In this document: positions 1-5,566 of the stretch, in pieces | Layout of the letters: each line of letters opens with the position of its first letter | Numbering within the stretch: position 1 is the first letter of the stretch | Assembly: GCA_900767385.1 (NCBI GenBank) | Contig: CAAFYY010000105.1 | Coordinates: 1 to 5,566 of the forward strand | Source: Bacteroidales bacterium | GTDB lineage: Bacteria > Bacteroidota > Bacteroidia > Bacteroidales > Paludibacteraceae | Direction of reading: 5' to 3' | DNA length: 5,566 nt | The notes under the pieces: model-generated | The model's database searches: none | The model's input: the letters and a program-made list of their open reading frames with translations, nothing else | Told to the model about the DNA's origin: nothing | Made by a program: the position numbers and the translations under genes

Positions 1-747
1 GAAGAGAAACTCGAGATTTTCATTCCAAATGGTCCACGTCTCGGCAACAAGGTCATCAATGCAGTTGACGTTGCAAAGGCTTTTGGCGACAAACTCCTGT
101 TTGAGAACATGAACTTCACTCTTCCACCTAACGGCATCGTTGGTATCATCGGTCCTAACGGCGCCGGTAAGACCACCCTCTTCCGTATGATCATGGGCAT
201 GGAGAGTGTAGACAAAGGTACATTTGAGGTTGGCGAGACTGTCAAAGTCGGTTATGTCGACCAGATGCACAAAGATATCGACCCTGAGAAAACCATCTTC
301 CAAGTTGTCAGCGGCGGCACAGAATTCATCCGCGTAGGTGGCCGTGAAATCAGCGCCCGAGCCTACCTCTCACGCTTCAACTTCACCGGTGCAGACCAGG
401 AGAAACTCTGCGGCATGCTTTCTGGTGGTGAGCGCAACCGTCTCCACTTGGCTCTGACCTTGAAAAGCGAAGCCAACGTCCTCCTCCTCGACGAACCTAC
501 CAACGACATTGACGTTAACACATTGCGTGCATTGGAAGAAGGCCTCGTCAACTTTGCAGGCTGCGCTGTAGTCATCAGTCACGACCGTTGGTTCCTCGAT
601 AGAATCTGTACTCACATCCTCGCCTATGAAGGAGACTCACAAGTATTCTTCTTCGAGGGTTCATATAGCGAATACGAAGAGAACAAACGCATGCGTCTTG
701 GCGACGAAGAGCCAAAGCGTGTCCGTTATCGCAAACTAATGGAATAA
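1..747 (+). CDS. ettA: Energy-dependent translational throttle protein EttA (ABC-F ATPase), C-terminal part, 5'-truncated by the window edge
   Basis: The reading frame is open from base 1 to the TAA at 745-747, giving 248 codons, a little under half of a typical ~555-residue EttA. The ATG at 109 is internal, because the codons before it continue the family's linker (IFIPNGPRLGNKV, like E. coli EttA). The second ABC domain is complete: Walker A GPNGAGKTT (151-177), Q-loop Gln in YVDQ (about 262), signature LSGGE (418-432), Walker B LLLDE (481-495) and H-loop His in VISHDRWF (580-582). The C-terminus (EPKRVRYRKLME) also matches the family. EttA is a cytosolic ribosome-associated ATPase that binds the E site and gates the first elongation step according to the ATP/ADP ratio. 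The first ABC domain, arm and part of the linker lie outside the window. Another ABC-F paralogue is possible, but the linker and tail favour EttA. Confidence 0.93.
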   Translation, partial: EEKLEIFIPNGPRLGNKVINAVDVAKAFGDKLLFENMNFTLPPNGIVGIIGPNGAGKTTLFRMIMGMESVDKGTFEVGETVKVGYVDQMHKDIDPEKTIFQVVSGGTEFIRVGGREISARAYLSRFNFTGADQEKLCGMLSGGERNRLHLALTLKSEANVLLLDEPTNDIDVNTLRALEEGLVNFAGCAVVISHDRWFLDRICTHILAYEGDSQVFFFEGSYSEYEENKRMRLGDEEPKRVRYRKLME

Positions 748-772
748 AAACTAATATTACAAATATTTTACA

Positions 773-2605
773 ATGAAACAAGCAGAAAATTGTAAGAGCG
801 TAGTGATCCGCTTCTGCGGCGACTCTGGTGACGGAATGCAGCTCACCGGAACACTATTCTCTAACTTGTCAGCAATTCTCGGCAACGAGATTGCGACATT
901 CCCAGACTATCCTGCTGAGATCCGCGCTCCACAAGGTACATTAGGCGGTGTATCTGGATTCCAGGTACACGTTGGTACTGGCATCCACACCCCTGGTGAC
1001 GAAGCCGATGTTTTGGTAGCTATGAATCCAGCCGCACTCAAAGTAAATGCTAAAGTGCTCAAACCAATGAGTGTGCTCATCTTCGACACAGACTCATTCG
1101 GCGAGAAAGAGATGGAGAAAGCTGGCTATACAACAGATAACCCATTCACAGAACTGGGCATCTCAGAAACAGTACAACTCGTTCCTATCGCATTGACCAA
1201 ACTCACCCGTGAGAGTTTGAAAGATTTCGGTATGGACGCCAAATCCGTTGATAGATGCAAAAACATGTTCGCTTTGGGTGTTATCTGCTGGTTGTTCAAT
1301 CGTCCATTGGATAAAGCTATCCACTTCCTCGGTAACAAATTTGCCAAGAAGCCAGCGCTTCTCGAAGCAAACACCAAGGTGTTGACAGACGGCTTTAACT
1401 ACAGTCATAACCTCCACCTCAACATCTCAACCTTCCACGTTAGCGAAGCAGACGACCTCCCACACGGCCGCTACACCATCATCGCCGGCAACAAGGCAAC
1501 CGCATTCGGTTTGGTGGCAGCAGGTATTCGTTCTGGCCGTCAACTCTTCCTCGGTAGCTATCCTATTACCCCAGCAACCGACATCCTTCAAGAACTTGCA
1601 GCCCGCAAAGACCTCGGCGTAAAAGCCATCCAGGTTGAGGACGAGATCTCAGGTATGTGTACTGCTATCGGTGCTGCTTTCGCAGGCGACCTCGCAGTAT
1701 CAAGCACCTCTGGTCCTGGTCTTGCATTGAAATCAGAGGCTCTCGGTTTGGCTGTCATGGCAGAACTTCCTGTCGTATTGGTTGACGTAATGCGCGGCGG
1801 TCCTTCTACAGGCCTCCCAACAAAGACAGAACAAACCGACTTGCTCCAAGCCCTCTACGGCCGCAACGGTGAGTCACCTGTTGTTGTCATCGCAGCCAGC
1901 ACCTCAGACGACTGCTTCCACTATGCATACATGGCATCCAAGATTGCATTGGAGAACATGACTCCTGTCATCCTCCTTACCGACGCCTATCTCGGCAACG
2001 GTTCTGCACTCTGGAAACTTCCTAATATCAACGAATTGCCAGAAATTCATCCTCATATCGCCACCGAGGCTCAACGCGAAGGCTTCAAAGCTACCACTCG
2101 CGACGAAGAGACCAAGGTTCGTTACTGGGCATTCCCTGGCATGGAGGGCTTCATGCACCGCAATGGCGGCTTGGAGAAAGACTACAAGACTGCAGCCATC
2201 TCAACCAGCGGTATCAACCACGCTGAGATGGTAAAAATGCGTCAAGAGAAAGTTCAACAAGTGGCCAACTCACTCCCAGAGTTGAAAGTTATGGGCAACC
2301 AAGACGCCGACACCTTGGTAGTTGGCTGGGGCAGCACCTATGGTCACCTGCTCAGCGCAATCAACCAACTCAATGCAGAAGGTCACCCAACAGCATTCGC
2401 ACACTTCAACTATATCTGCCCACTTCCTAAGAACGCAAAAGACGTTTTGATGAAGTACAAGAAAGTTGTTGTTTGCGAGTTGAACAATGGCCAATTCGCC
2501 ACCTACATCCGCTCACAAGTACCAAGAGAATATCTCCAATACAACAAGATTGAAGGCCAACCATTCTCTGTTGGTGAATTAGTAGAACACATTAAAACTC
2601 TCTAA
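773..2605 (+). CDS. korA: 2-oxoglutarate:ferredoxin oxidoreductase, alpha subunit (fused gamma-alpha), KorA
   Basis: This 610-residue protein has the length and order of fused gamma-alpha subunits of 2-oxoacid:ferredoxin oxidoreductases. Residues ~8-200 are the gamma domain, with GDSGDGM at 16-22 and the FPDYPAEIRAPQG stretch at 43-55. Residues ~235-440 are the pyrimidine-binding thiamine diphosphate domain, with GSYPITPATD at 261-270, VEDEISG around Glu291 (by alignment the likely cofactor-activating Glu), STSGPG at 311-316 and RGGPSTGLPTKTEQ at 341-354. Residues ~510-605 form the C-terminal domain II. RGGPSTGLPTKTEQ followed by LYGRNGESP is typical of KorA. With KorB it converts 2-oxoglutarate and CoA to succinyl-CoA and CO2, reducing ferredoxin in the cytosol; the reverse reaction is possible in anaerobes. 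The ATG at 773 begins just before the conserved domain and follows an A/T-rich leader without Shine-Dalgarno sequence. Another 2-oxoacid as substrate cannot be excluded from sequence alone. Confidence 0.93.
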   Translation: MKQAENCKSVVIRFCGDSGDGMQLTGTLFSNLSAILGNEIATFPDYPAEIRAPQGTLGGVSGFQVHVGTGIHTPGDEADVLVAMNPAALKVNAKVLKPMSVLIFDTDSFGEKEMEKAGYTTDNPFTELGISETVQLVPIALTKLTRESLKDFGMDAKSVDRCKNMFALGVICWLFNRPLDKAIHFLGNKFAKKPALLEANTKVLTDGFNYSHNLHLNISTFHVSEADDLPHGRYTIIAGNKATAFGLVAAGIRSGRQLFLGSYPITPATDILQELAARKDLGVKAIQVEDEISGMCTAIGAAFAGDLAVSSTSGPGLALKSEALGLAVMAELPVVLVDVMRGGPSTGLPTKTEQTDLLQALYGRNGESPVVVIAASTSDDCFHYAYMASKIALENMTPVILLTDAYLGNGSALWKLPNINELPEIHPHIATEAQREGFKATTRDEETKVRYWAFPGMEGFMHRNGGLEKDYKTAAISTSGINHAEMVKMRQEKVQQVANSLPELKVMGNQDADTLVVGWGSTYGHLLSAINQLNAEGHPTAFAHFNYICPLPKNAKDVLMKYKKVVVCELNNGQFATYIRSQVPREYLQYNKIEGQPFSVGELVEHIKTL

Positions 2606-2610
2606 GCATC

Positions 2611-3609
2611 ATGTTTACAAACAAAGACTATAAAAGCGATCAAGCAGTAAGATGGTGCCCAGGTTGCGGCGACCACGCCATTCTCAATTCACTGCAGAAA
2701 GCAATGGCAGAAATCGGTGTGCCACCTCATCAGATTGCTGTTATCTCAGGTATCGGTTGCTCAAGCCGTTTGCCATACTATATGAACACCTACGGTTTCC
2801 ACACCATCCACGGTCGTGGTGCTGCCATTGCCACCGGTTTGAAGACGGCTCACCCAGAAATCACCGTATGGCAGGCTACCGGCGACGGCGACTGCTTGGC
2901 TATCGGTGGTAACCACTTCATCCACAGCATCCGTCGTAACATCGATATCAACGTACTTCTTTTCAACAACCGCATCTATGGTTTGACCAAAGGCCAGTAC
3001 TCACCAACCTCTCCTAAAGGTTTCGTTAGTAAATCTTCACCTTTCGGTACCGTTGAACGCCCTTTCAACCCAGCAGAACTCCTGATGGGTGCTCGCGGCA
3101 CATTCTTCGCCCGCACACTCGATGTAGACCTTCCTACTTCACAGATGTGCATGAAAGCTGCAGCTCTTCACAAAGGTGCTTCTGTAGTTGAGTGCTTGGT
3201 TAACTGTATGATCTACAACAACGGCGCACACAACTGGATTGCCTCCAAGGAAGACCGCGCTGATCGCACCATCGTTCTCGAGCATGGCAAACCAATGATT
3301 TTCGGTAAAGAGCGCAACAAAGGCCTCATGCTTGATGGCTGGGACCTGAAAGTAGTAACCATCGGTGAAAACGGTATCACCGAAAAAGATATCCTCGTTC
3401 ACGATTCAAAATGCGAAGATCCTGTGCTCCACTATAAACTGGCTATGATGCAAGGTCCTGACATGCCAATCGCAATGGGCGTCATCCGCGACGTTGAATG
3501 CGAGTGCTACGACGAGGCTGTTGCCAACCAGATTGCAGAAGTTCAAGCCAAGAGCAAGGTCAAGACTTTCGACGACCTCCTCGGCACACTTGAACAATGG
3601 GATATGTAA
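2611..3609 (+). CDS. korB: 2-oxoglutarate:ferredoxin oxidoreductase, beta subunit (thiamine diphosphate and Fe-S binding), KorB
   Basis: This 332-residue subunit holds the pyrophosphate-binding half of the active site and an iron-sulfur cluster. WCPGCGDH at 15-22 gives Cys16 and Cys19, and GIGCSS at 47-52 gives Cys50. Cys199 (VNCMIYNN) aligns best with the fourth ligand of related two-subunit enzymes, so one [4Fe-4S] cluster is expected. The thiamine diphosphate/Mg motif starts at GDGDC (91-95) and ends at NN (119-120). It is followed by RIYGLTKGQYSPTS, typical of this family. No extra ferredoxin domain is present, so electrons should pass to a separate ferredoxin. The gene starts 5 bases after the korA stop, which implies co-transcription and probably coupled translation, and a terminator follows it directly. 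The start is the first ATG in frame after korA and leaves the usual short N-terminus before the Cys motif. Confidence 0.94.
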   Translation: MFTNKDYKSDQAVRWCPGCGDHAILNSLQKAMAEIGVPPHQIAVISGIGCSSRLPYYMNTYGFHTIHGRGAAIATGLKTAHPEITVWQATGDGDCLAIGGNHFIHSIRRNIDINVLLFNNRIYGLTKGQYSPTSPKGFVSKSSPFGTVERPFNPAELLMGARGTFFARTLDVDLPTSQMCMKAAALHKGASVVECLVNCMIYNNGAHNWIASKEDRADRTIVLEHGKPMIFGKERNKGLMLDGWDLKVVTIGENGITEKDILVHDSKCEDPVLHYKLAMMQGPDMPIAMGVIRDVECECYDEAVANQIAEVQAKSKVKTFDDLLGTLEQWDM

Positions 3610-3631
3610 TTTCTCACACCTTATAACGACC

Positions 3632-3666
3632 GACCCCGAGAGCAAATGCTTTCGGGGTCTTTTTTT
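3632..3666 (+). terminator. Rho-independent terminator of the korAB unit
   Basis: A perfect 8-bp stem pairs GACCCCGA (3632-3639) with TCGGGGTC (3652-3659). The inside can extend it by a G-T wobble and three more pairs (AGC with GCT) around an AAAT loop. Seven T residues follow at 3660-3666. It begins 22 bases after the korB stop codon and no gene runs through it, so it should end the kor transcript and separate it from the AAA+ gene. Confidence 0.92.
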
Positions 3667-3766
3667 AGGAACAAACATACACATCCAATAGGCAGAGACT
3701 TACTGCTACAATAACAGACTGATGCTTAGCAGCAAAAGATATTTATAAAAAAATCTCTAAAAATTA

Positions 3767-3798
3767 CTTGCATATATCAGATAAAATAAGTATGTTTG
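3767..3798 (+). promoter_or_regulatory. Bacteroidales-type promoter for the AAA+ ATPase gene
   Basis: TATGTTTG at 3791-3798 is an exact match to the Bacteroidales -7 consensus TAnnTTTG. CTTG at 3767-3770 is a 3-of-4 match to the -33 TTTG element, and the 20-base spacing is within the usual range. The site lies downstream of the kor terminator and upstream of the 3872 gene, in an A/T-rich spacer. Transcription would start near 3802-3805, leaving a leader of roughly 67-70 bases. Expression was not measured, so this is a motif-based call. Confidence 0.7.
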
Positions 3799-3801
3799 AA
3801 G

Positions 3802-3820
3802 TCCCCCAAAAAAGAGGGGA
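3802..3820 (+). other. Possible small hairpin at the 5' end of the AAA+ gene leader
   Basis: TCCCC (3802-3806) can pair with GGGGA (3816-3820) around a 9-base A-rich loop. The position coincides with the predicted transcription start, so the hairpin could sit at the very 5' end of the mRNA, where it might affect stability. The stem is only 5 bp, and it may be chance. No T-run follows, so it is not a terminator. The rest of the 3667-3871 spacer shows no gene or recognisable riboswitch, and no Shine-Dalgarno sequence precedes the 3872 ATG. Confidence 0.3.
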
Positions 3821-3871
3821 AGAGAACATCAAATAGCTGAAACAAATACTAACAAATTAATCCCACCCAAC

Positions 3872-5542
3872 ATGGCAACATCAAAAAAAACCAACACAAC
3901 CGACGTGAAAGACATGAATGTCTTCAAACTCTTTGAGAAAGTAGTAGACGCTACTTCTGACAACGGACTTTCTGTATCAAGAGCAGAACAGAAATATGTC
4001 AAAGAACTCTCCAACCGCCTCACCCTTTCCAACGATGAAATCATTCTTTTGAGTGCCTTCCTCAACATGTCCGACGACCGCAGCATCAGCAACCGCGATC
4101 TCGCCAGACATTTCGGTGTAAGCGTAATCAACATCCTCGCACACAAAGACATCATTAATTCTCTTCGCGAAAAGCAATTGATTATCAAACGCGAAACTTC
4201 CGAAATGTTCGAGAGTTATTTCATGCCACACAAAGTTATTGAGGCCATCTATCAAGGCCACTTGCCAGAAAAGGAGGACCGCTCCAACCTCTCCATCACA
4301 CAATTCTTCTACTGGGTAGACAAACTCTTAGAACAACGCAAAGAGGATATATTGGACTCTGATGGCCTCTATGAAGAGCTTGGAGAATTGGTTGAACAAA
4401 ACAATCAGCTCATTATTTGCCAAGAGTTGAAGCGCTATCATTTCTGCCCTATGGACATGAACCTTCTGCTCTTGTTTTGCAACATCTTCGTCAACGACAA
4501 CGATGACAACATCATGATTCCCGACATTGATGATTTTTTCTCACACTCCGAGTTGCGTATGCATGTCTCCATGTTGGACTCTTGTCGTCACAGTTTAATT
4601 AGAAAAAGACTTGTAGAGCATGTGAATCGCGAAGGTCAAGCCGACATCCGTGCCTGGAAACTCACCGATTTCTGCAAGAGAACAGTCTTGAAAGAGTTGA
4701 ACATCAAGATTGCCAAGGCCAAAACATCCGGTTTGACCTCACACAAGGACATCGCAAAAAAAGAGTTGTTCTACAACGAGAATGTCACCAAACAAATCAA
4801 CGAATTGCAAAGCATCCTCGACCAAAGCAAGATGAAACGCATCCAAAAACGAATGAAAGAAGAAGGTTTACGTACGGGATTCGCATGCTTGTTCCATGGT
4901 GCTCCTGGCACAGGCAAGACCGAGACCGTTCAACAGTTGGCTAAGTTGACAGGTCGCGACATCATGTTGGTGGACGTGCCAAGCATCCGTTCCAAGTGGG
5001 TAGGCGAAACGGAGAAAAATATCCAGCAGATTTTCAACAACTATCGCGCCGCCGTCAAAAGCAGCAGAAAGGCACCTATCCTCCTTTTCAACGAGGCGGA
5101 CGCCCTGCTCAACAAACGTCAAGAGAGTGCCACAAGAAGCATTGACAAGATGGAGAACGCCATGCAAAACATCATTTTGCAAGAAATGGAAAAACTTGAC
5201 GGCATCATGATTGCCACCACCAATCTCGCCCAGTCGATGGACGCAGCCTTCGAACGCCGTTTCCTCTATAAGATTGAATTTGAGAAACCAGGTCCCGATG
5301 AAAGCAAGCATATCTGGCAAGCGCTGTTGCCTGGTCTCCAAGAGAAAGATGCACGCCACCTTGCCGAGAAATACGATTTCAGCGGTGGACAGATTGAGAA
5401 CATCGCTCGCAAACAAATCATCAACAACATCCTTGCCGAGCGCACAACTACCGACTTAGCCGCAGTTGAAGAAGCTTGCGACAACGAAATCATGGGCAAC
5501 GGCAAAAAAGTAGGCAAAATCGGTTTCAAAATCCGCGCATAA
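3872..5542 (+). CDS. AAA+ ATPase with an N-terminal tandem winged-helix-like region; role unknown
   Basis: This 556-residue protein has a clear C-terminal AAA+ domain (about 330-520) of the classic AAA (COG0464-like) type. It shows Walker A GAPGTGKT (343-350), the pore-loop-like segment KWVGETEKN (375-383), a Walker B region LLFNEADAL (404-412), sensor 1 Asn451 in IATTN, candidate arginine fingers Arg462-Arg463 in FERRF, and GGQIENI (505-511) near sensor 2. Asn407 replaces the usual Walker B Asp, while the catalytic Glu408 is kept. Residues 1-330 match no family I can name. They are mostly helical in character, with two similar segments (about 52-108 and 195-254) that resemble winged-helix modules. 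No signal peptide or membrane segment is seen, so the protein is probably cytosolic. ATG 3872 is the first in-frame ATG after a TGA at 3797-3799. The gene has its own promoter. Substrate remodelling by a ring-shaped hexamer is expected from the family; the substrate is unknown. Confidence 0.88.
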   Translation: MATSKKTNTTDVKDMNVFKLFEKVVDATSDNGLSVSRAEQKYVKELSNRLTLSNDEIILLSAFLNMSDDRSISNRDLARHFGVSVINILAHKDIINSLREKQLIIKRETSEMFESYFMPHKVIEAIYQGHLPEKEDRSNLSITQFFYWVDKLLEQRKEDILDSDGLYEELGELVEQNNQLIICQELKRYHFCPMDMNLLLLFCNIFVNDNDDNIMIPDIDDFFSHSELRMHVSMLDSCRHSLIRKRLVEHVNREGQADIRAWKLTDFCKRTVLKELNIKIAKAKTSGLTSHKDIAKKELFYNENVTKQINELQSILDQSKMKRIQKRMKEEGLRTGFACLFHGAPGTGKTETVQQLAKLTGRDIMLVDVPSIRSKWVGETEKNIQQIFNNYRAAVKSSRKAPILLFNEADALLNKRQESATRSIDKMENAMQNIILQEMEKLDGIMIATTNLAQSMDAAFERRFLYKIEFEKPGPDESKHIWQALLPGLQEKDARHLAEKYDFSGGQIENIARKQIINNILAERTTTDLAAVEEACDNEIMGNGKKVGKIGFKIRA

Positions 5543-5566
5543 GCCTCAACACCAACAACAAAAAAA
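5543..5566 (+). other. A/C-rich spacer at the window end, possible leader of a following gene
   Basis: The 24 bases after the AAA+ stop codon contain no hairpin followed by a T-run. They are rich in A and C and end in a run of A, like the leader before the 3872 ATG. This would fit a closely following gene on the same strand, perhaps co-transcribed, but none of its coding sequence is visible. Confidence 0.3.

Noticed and set aside
109..747. ATG at 109 as the true start of a short ABC ATPase
   Set aside because: The frame is open upstream to base 1 and encodes the conserved EttA linker, so this Met is internal to a truncated gene.
761..770. TATTTTAC-like sequence just before korA as a -7 promoter element
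   Set aside because: It lacks the final TG of TAnnTTTG and lies only a few bases from the korA ATG, leaving almost no leader.
1126..1417. Minus-strand frames of 83-84 codons inside korA
   Set aside because: They are antisense to a strongly conserved gamma domain, and their translations look like random composition.
3494..3691. A 65-codon + strand frame overlapping the end of korB and the terminator
   Set aside because: It runs through the terminator hairpin and T-run, overlaps korB in another frame, and its product resembles no known protein.
3829..4303. Overlapping minus-strand frames of 119 and 108 codons at the start of the AAA+ gene
   Set aside because: They overlap each other and the + strand gene, have no recognisable domain and no TAnnTTTG promoter that I could see.
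4868..5416. A 182-codon open frame on the minus strand inside the AAA+ gene
   Set aside because: It lies wholly within the ATPase domain, whose Walker and sensor motifs are encoded on the + strand. Its product has no recognisable domain, and it is best explained as a by-product of codon use.

Overview
The window reads as an ordinary chromosomal segment from a member of the Bacteroidota, most likely the order Bacteroidales (a Prevotella- or Bacteroides-like organism). The reasons are the Bacteroidales-type -7 promoter motif TAnnTTTG, A-rich gene leaders without Shine-Dalgarno sequences, and a two-subunit ferredoxin-dependent 2-oxoacid oxidoreductase of the KorA/KorB type. The genus is inference. 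All genes lie on the + strand.

Layout: (1) Positions 1-747 hold the C-terminal half of an ABC-F ATPase that closely matches EttA, the energy-dependent translational throttle; its start lies outside the window. (2) After 25 bases come korA (773-2605) and, 5 bases further, korB (2611-3609), the two subunits of 2-oxoglutarate:ferredoxin oxidoreductase. (3) A strong intrinsic terminator at 3632-3666 closes this unit. (4) The spacer 3667-3871 carries a good Bacteroidales promoter (3767-3798) and an A-rich leader. (5) Positions 3872-5542 encode a 556-residue AAA+ ATPase of unknown role. (6) The last 24 bases are an A/C-rich leader, probably of a further gene beyond the edge.

KorA and KorB form one enzyme: KorA brings the gamma domain and the pyrimidine-binding half of the thiamine diphosphate site, while KorB brings the pyrophosphate-binding half and one [4Fe-4S] cluster. 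Together they link 2-oxoglutarate and succinyl-CoA to ferredoxin. EttA tunes the first steps of translation elongation to the ATP/ADP ratio. It may share a transcript with kor, because no promoter motif is visible between them.

The least understood part is the AAA+ protein. Its C-terminal ATPase domain is canonical except for Asn in place of the Walker B Asp. Its roughly 330-residue N-terminal region appears to contain two diverged copies of a winged-helix-like module. I see no mobile element, CRISPR array, tRNA, rRNA or clear defence system here.
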